Assembly: GCA_902806085.1 (NCBI GenBank)
Contig: CADCVH010000090.1
Span: forward strand, 1 to 64,000
Length of the DNA: 64,000 bases
From: an uncultured Rubrobacteraceae bacterium
Lineage (GTDB): Bacteria > Actinomycetota > Rubrobacteria > Rubrobacterales > Rubrobacteraceae
Direction: 5' to 3'
A model generated the notes under the pieces. The model searched no databases. It was given only the letters and a program-made list of their open reading frames with translations, and was not told the DNA's origin. Position numbers and translations under genes: made by a program. Shown in pieces: positions 1 to 7,241 of this stretch (its first letter is position 1; each line of letters begins with the position of its first letter).

Positions 1-123
1 CTCGTCGAAGGCAACGAGCGGTGGGCCATATCCCTGGTCCAGATGCCGGCGCCGCACGGGTTGATGACCGGGGAGTTCAAGGAGTTGTACGAGGCCCTCA
101 GAGGAGGCGAGGGCTCGCCCTGA
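1..123 (+). CDS. 3' end of an unidentified protein
   Basis: The first 40 codons are open in frame 1 and end at a TGA at 121-123, so this is the C-terminal tail of a gene whose start lies outside the window. The tail reads LVEGNERWAISLVQ and ends EALRGGEGSP. I do not recognise the family from so short a piece. The stop is followed by about 440 bases without a convincing gene. Confidence 0.5.
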   Translation, partial: LVEGNERWAISLVQMPAPHGLMTGEFKELYEALRGGEGSP

Positions 124-566
124 GCAGCGGTCCTGCCCAATACCCGCCCCCATCGCCTCCTCGCATAGTGGCATGCTAGCAACGCCTTGCCACCGCGTGA
201 CAGAGTTTCGAAGGCGTCCGAACTACGGGTTCGGGTACCGATTTCCCTCCATCATCAAAAGGCCGACAGGGCCTACACTTGATGGCGAGGTTTCATCGCA
301 TAACCACGAACCGGTCGAAACCGGCTTCTTCAACAGGCCCGAGGAAAATCGTCCGTCAAGGAATCGCCCGGGCCTCCCCGACGGATCGTTTCCTCAACGC
401 GCTGAAACCGTCCGCGCCGACGGCGGTCCCGCCATGGGCGTCGACGCCCTGTTCCGCCACGAGGTCGCCGCCATCGTCCGGGACCGGGGCCAGGCTCGCA
501 ACCGGTCCTCGTAAAGGTGGTAGCCAACCGCTCGCCGGACTTCGGCCGCGGCGAAGAGAACGGGTA
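124..566. other. Intergenic region with an inverted repeat, no supported gene
   Basis: Open frames exist here in several phases, but their translations are rich in Arg and Pro with no domain-like pattern, as expected of random GC-rich DNA. The visible structures are the large hairpin listed at 341-395 and a short UUCG-loop hairpin on the minus strand near 308-330 (CCGGT-TTCG-ACCGG). Both lie downstream of the minus-strand LysR gene. Confidence 0.4.
341..395. repeat. Imperfect inverted repeat (large hairpin)
   Basis: Left arm 341-357 (GAGGAAAATCGTCCGTC) and right arm 380-395 (GACGGATCGTTTCCTC) are near-complementary apart from small bulges. They enclose a 22-base loop that contains CCCGGG. 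No T-tract follows on either strand, so a classic intrinsic terminator is not supported. It could still be a 3' hairpin for the minus-strand LysR transcript or a remnant of a small mobile repeat. Confidence 0.5.
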
Positions 567-1478
567 CTACGCGGGCGGGTCGACCATGCGTTCGGCCACC
601 TCGACGAACGCCCGCACCACGGGTGAACCCTCGTCCCGCCTCCACGCCAACACCAGGTCCCAGCCCGCTTCCGGCCCGTACACCGGCCGGCAGACCGCCC
701 CGGGGTTGTTCAGGCTCTCCGGGATGTTGACGGTCAGCGAGACGCCCAGGCCCGAGGCGACCATGCCCGCGATGGACTGCAACGCCGCCGAGTCGGACTC
801 CGACTCCGCCGATTCCTGTACCACCCGCGGGCTGAACCCCGCCTGCCGGCACAGGCCGATCACCCGGTCGTGTATGGCCGGCGAGAGGCGGCGGGGCGGG
901 AGCACGAAGCCCTCGTCCGCAAGCGCCGCAAGCGGGACGCGCTCTTCGGAGGCCAGGGGGTGATCTTCGGGCAAAACGGCGAGCAGCGCCTCGCGGGACA
1001 CCGGCAGCACCTCGAGGAGGTCGTGCACCGGCGGGCTCCTGAGCAGGCCCGCGTCTATGCGCCCCTCTTCGAGAGCCCGTACCTGCTGCGGAGTGTAGAG
1101 CGACCGCAGCTCCAGCTCCACGTCGGGGCGATCTTCCCGGAACGCCCTGACGAGGCGGGGCAGCACCTCGTGGGCCGCCGAGCCCGTGAACCCCAAGGAG
1201 AGCCGCCCGACCTCCCCGCGATCGGCCCTCACGGCGGCGCGCCTCGCCCCCTCGGCCTGCCCGAGCGTCGCCCGCGCCCCCTCAAGAAACGCCGAGCCCG
1301 CCGGCGTCAGCCGTACCCGGCGCCCGGACCGGTCGAACAACTTGACGCCCAGGTCGTCCTCGAGCTTGCGTATCTGCTGGCTCAGGGCCGGCTGGGCGAT
1401 GCGTAGCCGCTCGGCGGCCCCGCGGAAGTGCAGGTCCTCGGCGACGGCCACGAAGTACCTCAAGTGCCTCAACTCCAA
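567..1478 (-). CDS. LysR-family transcriptional regulator
   Basis: The protein has the standard LysR plan. An N-terminal winged helix-turn-helix covers about residues 1-60 (LRHLRYFVAVAEDLHF, then AERLRIAQPALSQQIRKLE), followed by a periplasmic-binding-like effector domain. Length is about 303 residues, normal for the family. I chose the TTG at 1478: the protein then begins with the usual LELRHLRYF, and a GGGAG ribosome-binding site lies six bases upstream. An in-frame ATG at 1514 would add 12 unconserved residues. The gene is divergent from a dehydrogenase, and the AT-rich gap between them carries operator-like repeats, so the dehydrogenase is the likely target. The effector cannot be read from the sequence. 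Confidence 0.88.
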   Translation of the reverse strand: MELRHLRYFVAVAEDLHFRGAAERLRIAQPALSQQIRKLEDDLGVKLFDRSGRRVRLTPAGSAFLEGARATLGQAEGARRAAVRADRGEVGRLSLGFTGSAAHEVLPRLVRAFREDRPDVELELRSLYTPQQVRALEEGRIDAGLLRSPPVHDLLEVLPVSREALLAVLPEDHPLASEERVPLAALADEGFVLPPRRLSPAIHDRVIGLCRQAGFSPRVVQESAESESDSAALQSIAGMVASGLGVSLTVNIPESLNNPGAVCRPVYGPEAGWDLVLAWRRDEGSPVVRAFVEVAERMVDPPA

Positions 1479-1511
1479 AGAAAGCTCCCTGCCGCCGTTT
1501 GATAAGTTTCG

Positions 1512-1550
1512 CATATCGTAAAGCTACCAATATTATATTGGACATATCGT
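1512..1550. promoter_or_regulatory. LysR-type operator region
   Basis: A perfect 7-1-7 palindrome (CCAATAT-T-ATATTGG, 1527-1541) is flanked by two direct copies of CATATCGT at 1512-1519 and 1543-1550. The stretch is strikingly AT-rich for this genome and lies between the LysR gene and the divergent dehydrogenase. LysR proteins typically bind an interrupted dyad of the T-N11-A type close to their divergent target, so this is the best candidate site. Binding itself is inference. Confidence 0.6.
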
Positions 1551-1566
1551 TTTCCCTGTGTAGCAT
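1538..1566 (+). promoter_or_regulatory. Candidate sigma-70-type promoter of the dehydrogenase
   Basis: TTGGAC (1538-1543) and TAGCAT (1561-1566) are separated by exactly 17 bases and point at the dehydrogenase start 35 bases downstream. The -35 hexamer overlaps the right arm of the palindrome, so a LysR protein bound there would touch RNA polymerase directly. Confidence 0.45.
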
Positions 1567-1600
1567 CGGTGTACATCAGTGTTACGAAGGAAGGATTGCC

Positions 1601-2449
1601 GTGGCGAAGACCTGGTTTATCACGGGAGCATCCAAGGGGTTCGGCCGCGAGTGGGCCGAAGCCGCGTTGGAGCGCGGCGACAACGTCGCGGCGACCGCGC
1701 GCGATACCGACGCGCTGCGACCGCTGGTCGGGCGGTACGGAGAGGCGGTGCTGCCGCTCCGTTTGGACGTGACCGATCGTGGCGCGGCGTTCGCCGCCGT
1801 GCGGCAGGCGGCCTCGCGCTTCGGCTCGCTCGACGTGGTGGTCAACAACGCCGGCTACGGCCACTTCGCCATGGTCGAGGAACTGGGTGAGTCCGACATC
1901 CGCGCGGAGATGGAGACGAACTTCTTAGGCGCGCTGTGGGTCACCCAGGCGGCGCTGCCGATCATGCGCGGGCAGGGCTCGGGCCGCATCCTGCAGGTGA
2001 CGAGCGAGGGCGGAATCCGCGCCTTTCCGCAGTTCGGGGCGTACCACGCCTCGAAGTGGGCGCTCGAGGGTCTGTCCCAGTCCGTCTCGCAGGAGGTCGC
2101 GGACTTCGGAATCCGTGTGACGATGGTCGAGCCCGGGCCGTACGCTACGGGCTTCGGCAGCACCGGGCTGAAGACGAGCGAGCACAACCCCGCGTATGAC
2201 ACGGTGCGAGCCGGGTACCAACCGGCGTTCGCGGCGTTAGAGCTCGGCACCGCGAGTGCGACGCGAGGGCCGATCCTCCGGGTCGTAGACGCCGAGGATC
2301 CCCCGCTCAGGATCTTCTTCGGCAAGTCGCTAGGCCCCGTCACCGAGGAGTACGAGCAGCGCCTGGCGACCTGGCGGGAGTGGGAAGCGGTCTCGCTCGA
2401 GGCGTTCGGTGAGGAGCAGGGCTACTCGGAGCGACTCCGCAACCGCTGA
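1601..2449 (+). CDS. Short-chain dehydrogenase/reductase
   Basis: This is a classical SDR of about 282 residues. The N-terminal Rossmann signature TGASKGFG binds the nucleotide, NNAG follows at the end of beta-4, and YHASK gives the catalytic Tyr and Lys; the upstream Ser lies in VTSEGG. The GTG start at 1601 is preceded by GAAGGAAGG at 1586-1594 and gives the expected N-terminus MAKTWFITG. The family oxidises or reduces alcohols and carbonyls with NAD(P)(H); the substrate is not predictable. The divergent LysR gene and shared operator suggest inducible expression by a small molecule that may be the substrate. Confidence 0.9.
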   Translation: MAKTWFITGASKGFGREWAEAALERGDNVAATARDTDALRPLVGRYGEAVLPLRLDVTDRGAAFAAVRQAASRFGSLDVVVNNAGYGHFAMVEELGESDIRAEMETNFLGALWVTQAALPIMRGQGSGRILQVTSEGGIRAFPQFGAYHASKWALEGLSQSVSQEVADFGIRVTMVEPGPYATGFGSTGLKTSEHNPAYDTVRAGYQPAFAALELGTASATRGPILRVVDAEDPPLRIFFGKSLGPVTEEYEQRLATWREWEAVSLEAFGEEQGYSERLRNR

Positions 2450-2455
2450 GCGCGA

Positions 2456-2617
2456 TTACGCAGGTCGTGCCGCCTCGCCCTGGAAGGCGGCGACGAGCAT
2501 CAGGAGCGCCAACACGGCCCCGCTGGCCGTGCACAGGTGCACGAAGACCGTCTTCATCCTAAACCAGGACGGCGTGGTCTCTTCGCTACCGGTCTCTTCG
2601 ATACCGTGTTCGCCCAT
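2456..2617 (-). CDS. Small single-pass membrane protein, hypothetical
   Basis: From the ATG at 2617 the frame encodes 53 residues: an acidic N-terminus (GEHGIEETGSEE), then one hydrophobic segment (ASGAVLALLMLVAAF) and a short tail. A GGAGG ribosome-binding site lies five to six bases before the ATG, and this decides the start over a longer Arg-rich extension. The stop is seven bases from the convergent dehydrogenase stop. I do not recognise a family. A real small membrane protein and a chance open frame both remain possible. Confidence 0.45.
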   Translation of the reverse strand: MGEHGIEETGSEETTPSWFRMKTVFVHLCTASGAVLALLMLVAAFQGEAARPA

Positions 2618-2813
2618 CTGGCCCTCCACCGTGTTCGGACGCGACTCCGAATCGGCACCGAGAAGACGCGCCCCTTCTTGCCCATCGTGGCGCTGCCTCC
2701 TGCGTCGTAAAGGACGGGAGGTCACGCTGGCGCCCCGGCGGCTTCCACGCGTGGGTCGGGGCGTTCTGCAACGGCCTGCGCCGTTATCGAAAGCGTCGCG
2801 GCGGCCGGGCGGT

Positions 2814-4082
2814 TCACCGACAGGGCAGGCGGAGGCTGAAGGTCGCCCCGCCGGCTTCTTGGCCCGCCCTCGCGTCCTCGGCCAAAAGGTCGCCGCCCTG
2901 GGCCCTGGCGAGTTCGCGGCCGATCGCGAGGCCGAGGCCCGTTCCCCCGCCGGATTCGCCCCTCGTGCGGGCAGCGTCGGCGCGGTAGAACCGGTCGAAG
3001 ACGCGGGGCAGGTGCTCCGGCGGTATCCCCGGGCCGCTGTCCGCCACGCTTGCCTCCGTCCACCGATCGCGCGGGCGGCCTTCCACGACGACGGTGCCCC
3101 CGGGGGGCGTGAACCTCACGGCGTTGTCGAGGAGGACGGCGAGGATCTGGGCCGTCCTCTTCGCGTCGCCGTGGGCCGGAAGCTCGTCCGGGGCGAGGAC
3201 GTCGAGCCTGACCCCTTTGGCCGTCGCCCGCGGACCGAAGCGCTCCGCCGCCTCCGAGAGGACGGCGGAGAGGTCGAAGGGCTTGCCGGCCACCTCGAGC
3301 TTGCCGGCGTCGAGCCGGGCCACCAGGAGCAGGTCGGACAAGATCGCGCCCATGCGGTCGGTCTCGCCGAGCTGGTGCTCCAAAAGCGCGCCGTCCTCGG
3401 CGTTCAGGTTGCCCCGGTAGAGCACCATCTCGGCGTCGGCCCTGATCAGGGTCAGGGGCGTCTTGAGCTCGTGGGAGGCGTCTGCGACGAAGGCCCGCTG
3501 CCTCTCGAAGGATTCGCGCGCCGGGCGCACGGCCCTCCCCGACATATACAGGCCCCCGAGCAGGGCGGCCCCCACGCCCCCCAAAGCCAGCGGTAGCAGG
3601 ACGAGGAGCAGGCGGTTGACGGTCTCCTGCACGCCCCGTTGGGAGCGCGCGTACTGCATGACGCCTACCACCTCGCCCCCGTCGCGCATGGGCACGCTCA
3701 GGACCCTGACCCTCCCCTCGGGCCCGCGGATCGTCTCCGAGACCGCCACGCCTTCTTCGCGAGCCAGCGCGGCGAGATCCTTGGTGGGGAGGCCCAAGGT
3801 GCCCGATGCCGCGGCGGTCGGGTCCCTGTCGGTGACGCGGCCTTCCGGGCCCAGCGCGACCCAGCTGTACTCGGCCGAGCCGCTCGCGAGGACCTCCCTG
3901 TCCTCGCCGTCGAGCAGGTTGGCCGTCTGGTCCTTGGCCTCCTGGGCGAGCAGGGTGTCCTGCTGCATCGTCAGCTCCCTGGAGAAGCCGACCACCGCGG
4001 CCGTCCCGAGAAAGAGCAGGATGAGGGCGAAGACGCCGGCGTACCCGAGCGTCAGGCGCCGTCGCATCCTATCGAGCATCAC
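2814..4082 (-). CDS. Sensor histidine kinase of a two-component system
   Basis: The protein has an N-terminal transmembrane helix at about residues 12-32, an extracytoplasmic sensor of about 130 residues, and a second helix near 160-182. The HisKA dimerisation helix carries the phospho-acceptor in [10 protein letters not shown]. The ATPase domain shows the N box ([13 protein letters not shown]), the G1 box ([10 protein letters not shown]) and the G2 box ([13 protein letters not shown]). No clear HAMP domain is visible between the second helix and the H box. The gene starts at GTG 4082 (or ATG 4079) and overlaps the response regulator stop by four bases, so the pair is translationally coupled. 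The signal is unknown. Confidence 0.93.
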   Translation of the reverse strand: MMLDRMRRRLTLGYAGVFALILLFLGTAAVVGFSRELTMQQDTLLAQEAKDQTANLLDGEDREVLASGSAEYSWVALGPEGRVTDRDPTAAASGTLGLPTKDLAALAREEGVAVSETIRGPEGRVRVLSVPMRDGGEVVGVMQYARSQRGVQETVNRLLLVLLPLALGGVGAALLGGLYMSGRAVRPARESFERQRAFVADASHELKTPLTLIRADAEMVLYRGNLNAEDGALLEHQLGETDRMGAILSDLLLVARLDAGKLEVAGKPFDLSAVLSEAAERFGPRATAKGVRLDVLAPDELPAHGDAKRTAQILAVLLDNAVRFTPPGGTVVVEGRPRDRWTEASVADSGPGIPPEHLPRVFDRFYRADAARTRGESGGGTGLGLAIGRELARAQGGDLLAEDARAGQEAGGATFSLRLPCR

Positions 4083-4774
4083 GTGGCCGACCTGGGGTCG
4101 AAGGTGTAGCCGGCGCCATGCACGGTTCGCACGCGCGAAGGTTCGCCCTCGCGGTCGAGCTTTCGGCGCAGGTAGTGGACGTAGAGGTCAACCGCGTTCG
4201 TGTAGGCACCGGTAGTACCGCCCCACACGGTATCTAGAAGCACCGAGCGGGTGAAGACCTGCCCCGGGCGTTGCATCAGGGTGGCGAGCAGCGCGAACTC
4301 CTTGGCCGTAAGGTCGATGCGCTCCCCGGCGCGCCGGACCTCGTGCCGGCCCGGGTCCAAGACGACGTCGCCGGCCGCGAGCACCGTCTCTTGCTCCTTC
4401 CTCTCGGGGGGCCTCCTGGCGAGGGCCCGCACCCTCGCGAGCAGCTCGGGGAAGGCGAAGGGCTTTGGGAGGTAGTCGTCGGCGCCGGCGTCGAGGCCCT
4501 CCACGCGGTCCTCCAGCTGCGAGCGGGCGGTGAGCATGAGGACGGGGACGCCCACGTCGGCCGCCCTCAGCCTTTTTACGACCTGGACCCCGTCGAGGTC
4601 CGGCAGCATCCGGTCGAGCACGAGCAGGTCGAAGTCCTCGCTAAGGGCGCGGGCAAGGCCCGTCCTGCCGTCGAACGCCGTCTCTGCGGCGTGGCCCTCC
4701 CTGCCGAGCACCTCGGCGACGAGGCGGGCCAGGTGCTCCTCGTCCTCCACGATCAGGATTCTCATCATCGCCAT
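4079..4774 (-). CDS. OmpR/PhoB-family response regulator
   Basis: The receiver domain (about residues 1-115) has the acidic pair in VEDEE, the phospho-acceptor Asp in [13 protein letters not shown], and the conserved Lys in [10 protein letters not shown]. The C-terminal winged helix covers about 135-230 and contains the trans_reg_C pattern ([23 protein letters not shown]). Three closely spaced ATGs are possible (4774, 4768, 4765); the last gives the typical [10 protein letters not shown] start. The kinase gene follows directly. Upstream, two AATCCTA copies 42 bases apart (4782-4788, 4824-4830) could be operator half-sites for autoregulation, though this is weak evidence. Confidence 0.94.
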   Translation of the reverse strand: MAMMRILIVEDEEHLARLVAEVLGREGHAAETAFDGRTGLARALSEDFDLLVLDRMLPDLDGVQVVKRLRAADVGVPVLMLTARSQLEDRVEGLDAGADDYLPKPFAFPELLARVRALARRPPERKEQETVLAAGDVVLDPGRHEVRRAGERIDLTAKEFALLATLMQRPGQVFTRSVLLDTVWGGTTGAYTNAVDLYVHYLRRKLDREGEPSRVRTVHGAGYTFDPRSAT

Positions 4775-4939
4775 CCGAAACAATCCTATCCCAGCGCGGG
4801 GCCCCGGGCACCGGTCCTTTGAAAATCCTAATGGGCGCCAAAGGCCGAACAAAAACCCAGGCGCCAAACTAACGGTCCGGACGAAGGACCCGATGAAACG
4901 GAGCCCGGGAAGCGGAAAGGGAAGGCGGGGAGGAGAGAC

Positions 4940-5197
4940 GTGGGGCTTACCAGCTGGGTAGTGGTCGGGGCCATAGCGGGGGTCCTGGCCGAACGGATCG
5001 TGCCGGGGCCGGACCCGGGCCGCTTCGTCGTCACGGTCCTCCTGGGGATGGCGGGCGCCTCCGTCGGCGGCTTCGTCGTGGGGGCCCTTGGTGACTCCGG
5101 GGTAACGGGCTTCAACGTCTGGTCGGTCTTCGTGGCCACCCTGGGCACCTTCCTCTTGCTGTGCGCCTACGGTATCGTCGCCCGGCGGACCGCTTGA
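4940..5197 (+). CDS. GlsB/YeaQ/YmgE-family membrane protein
   Basis: This 85-residue protein has three hydrophobic stretches with the glycine-rich pattern of the transglycosylase-associated/GlsB family (WVVVGAIAGVLAERIVPG, LLGMAGASVGGFV, VATLGTFLLLCAYG). Members are small inner-membrane proteins linked to envelope stress, and their biochemical role is not settled. The GTG start at 4940 follows an AGGAGAG ribosome-binding site. It is divergent from the two-component system, which makes it a plausible target of that regulator. Confidence 0.85.
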   Translation: MGLTSWVVVGAIAGVLAERIVPGPDPGRFVVTVLLGMAGASVGGFVVGALGDSGVTGFNVWSVFVATLGTFLLLCAYGIVARRTA

Positions 5198-5244
5198 GCC
5201 GGGCGAAGCCCCACGGTCGCCGCCCCGGCGTCGGAACAGGGAGG

Positions 5245-6702
5245 ATGCAGGCCGGGAGTACCGGCGTGGAGGGGCCCCCGCGCGGTCGCCCCGGCGCCCC
5301 CCATGGCAGGGGCACAACGGGCGGGATCGGCGCCGCCCTCTCCGCCCTGTTGGCGGCGGTTCTCGCGGTGTTCTTCCTCTCTGCGTGCGCCCCCTCCGAG
5401 GAGACAGCGGCCCCGGAGAGGCCGAACGTGCTGCTCGTCGTCACCGACGACCAGCCGGCAACGACCGTGCGCCACATGCCGAAGCTGAAGAAGCTCGTCG
5501 GGGAGCGGGGGGTTAGCTTCGGACGGGCCTACCTGTCCGATCCGCTGTGCTGCCCGTCGAGGGCGACGATCCTGACCGGCAAGTACACCCACAACCACGA
5601 CGTCACCAACAACCACCACCGCAAGGGCGGGGCGCGCAAGTTCCGCGAGGAGGGCCTGCACCGCGACACCATCGGGACGCGCCTTAAGGAGTCCGGCTAC
5701 GCCACCGGCTACTTCGGCAAGTGGATGAACGGCTACGACGGTGGCTACGTGCCCCCCGGGTGGGACCGCTGGTTCGCCTTCTCCGGGGACCTGAACCGCC
5801 CGGACTCTTACGAGGTGAACTCCGACGGCCGGCCGAGGACCTTCTCGCGCGGATACAACGAGACCGACCTCCTCCGGGACGAGGCCGCGGGGTTCGTAAA
5901 GGAACATCGGGACGAACCCTGGATGGCCGTGGTCGCGACGCACGCCCCGCACGGGCCCTACTGGCCGCCGGAGAGGCACGAGGGCAGCTTCGACGGCGCG
6001 AAGCTGCCGCGGACGCCCGCCTTCGACGAGAACGACGTCTCGAACAAGCCCGAGGCGTACAGGCGCCCGCCGCTCTCCGGCGAGGAGAAGCGCAAGCTGC
6101 GCGGGGCCTACGAGGGCAAGCTGGAGGCCTTGCAGGGCGTGGACGACCTAGTTGGGGGCCTGGTCGGCGTCCTCGAAAAGACGAAACAGCTCGAGAACAC
6201 TTACGTCGTCTACCTCACGGACAACGGCTACCTGCTTGGGGAGCATCGTCACGAGGCCAAGGGCAAGCCCTACGAGGGCTCGATAAGGACCCCGCTGCTC
6301 GTCCGCGGACCCGGCGTGCCCGCAGGCGAGAGAAGAGAGGAACTGGTCGCCAACGTGGACCTTGCGCCAACCATCGCCGCATGGGCCGGCGCGCCACCTC
6401 CGGAGAACCCGGACGGCCGCTCGCTGGCGCCGGTGCTCTCGTCCTCCCCGCCGGACTCGTGGAGGGAGGCCTTGCTGATCGAGCACTTCGTCGGATCCGA
6501 CTGGGCGGGCCTGCGCACCCCGCGCTACGCGTACGTCGAGCACGAGGACGGCGACAGGGAGCTGTACGACATGCACAACGATCCCTACCAGATAGATAAC
6601 ATCCACGATAAAGCCGGAGGTACGCTCCTAAAGGCGCTGCGGGCCCGTCTGGACAGCCTGAAAGGCTGCGCCGGGAAGCAGTGCCGCGAGGCTGAGAGTT
6701 GA
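5245..6702 (+). CDS. Lipoprotein sulfatase (arylsulfatase / GlcNAc-6-sulfatase-like)
   Basis: After a signal segment with a lipobox (LAVFFLSAC), the sulfatase domain begins at PNVLLVVTDDQ, whose two Asp residues are metal ligands. The formylglycine motif is C-C-P-S-R within DPLCCPSRATILTG, so the first Cys should be oxidised by a formylglycine-generating enzyme, which is not in this window. Further family motifs are GYFGKWMNGY and the C-terminal metal site in YLTDNGYLLGEHR. Length is about 485 residues. The start is uncertain: ATG 5245 has GGAGG directly adjacent, while GTG 5266 has better spacing. It should act outside the membrane, hydrolysing sulfate esters of sugars or phenols. Confidence 0.88.
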   Translation: MQAGSTGVEGPPRGRPGAPHGRGTTGGIGAALSALLAAVLAVFFLSACAPSEETAAPERPNVLLVVTDDQPATTVRHMPKLKKLVGERGVSFGRAYLSDPLCCPSRATILTGKYTHNHDVTNNHHRKGGARKFREEGLHRDTIGTRLKESGYATGYFGKWMNGYDGGYVPPGWDRWFAFSGDLNRPDSYEVNSDGRPRTFSRGYNETDLLRDEAAGFVKEHRDEPWMAVVATHAPHGPYWPPERHEGSFDGAKLPRTPAFDENDVSNKPEAYRRPPLSGEEKRKLRGAYEGKLEALQGVDDLVGGLVGVLEKTKQLENTYVVYLTDNGYLLGEHRHEAKGKPYEGSIRTPLLVRGPGVPAGERREELVANVDLAPTIAAWAGAPPPENPDGRSLAPVLSSSPPDSWREALLIEHFVGSDWAGLRTPRYAYVEHEDGDRELYDMHNDPYQIDNIHDKAGGTLLKALRARLDSLKGCAGKQCREAES

Positions 6703-7241
6703 ACCGGCCCGCCAAAGAACCGCCGTTGGGCTCCGCTACGGCCCGTATTGGCCGGGAAACAGCCGACTCGTCGCGGACGGAAGGAGGGTACCGGGATGGG
6801 ACGAAAAAGACGTCACGCGTGCGCGGGACATCGCCTCCCGGGCGACTCGCGGGTACGGCGGGACGGCGCAACCCGTACTGGCTGGTGGAGGACCGCGATA
6901 CAACCGAGCCGGAAGCAGGAGTCTCGACTTTAACCGACGGTCGCAGGGTGCTGCCGGTTTTCGGTTTCGAGGAGGAGGCCGACCTCTTCGTCCGACTGGT
7001 TCCCCGGGACGGTCGGGGCGTTCGGCGGATCGAGGCCGGTGAACTCGTCTCGCTGCTCCACGGCCCGTTTAACGGCGTCGAGCTCGTGGCCCGCGACCCT
7101 TTGTCGGACGCCCCGGCCGACGTGTTGGGCGGGGCGGTTGGCCTGACCAGGCGGGAGTCCCTGGATTTCCTACTCAGGCCGGGAACCCCGGCCGGGCCCG
7201 GGAGTCCGGTTGGCGGAGGACCCGCGGGGGTGGGTTCGTGA
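6699..7241 (+). CDS. Hypothetical protein downstream of the sulfatase
   Basis: The TTG at 6699 overlaps the sulfatase stop. The first 55 or so residues are basic and low in order. A more protein-like part begins near RNPYWLVEDRD and continues through VLPVFGFEEEADLFVRL and LVSLLHGPFNGVEL, with an alternating hydrophobic pattern typical of a small alpha/beta fold. I do not recognise the family. The true start may lie further inside. The 3' end overlaps the preferred start of the acyltransferase by 32 bases, which suggests a shared transcript with the sulfatase and acyltransferase. Confidence 0.55.
   Translation: MNRPAKEPPLGSATARIGRETADSSRTEGGYRDGTKKTSRVRGTSPPGRLAGTAGRRNPYWLVEDRDTTEPEAGVSTLTDGRRVLPVFGFEEEADLFVRLVPRDGRGVRRIEAGELVSLLHGPFNGVELVARDPLSDAPADVLGGAVGLTRRESLDFLLRPGTPAGPGSPVGGGPAGVGS

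Noticed and set aside
173-514. Open frame of 113 codons in the first intergenic region
   Set aside because: Arg/Pro-rich translation without domain pattern, no ribosome-binding site, and two other frames are open over the same bases.
1479-1514. ATG at 1514 as LysR start
   Set aside because: The added 12 residues are not family-like, and the TTG at 1478 has a well-spaced ribosome-binding site.
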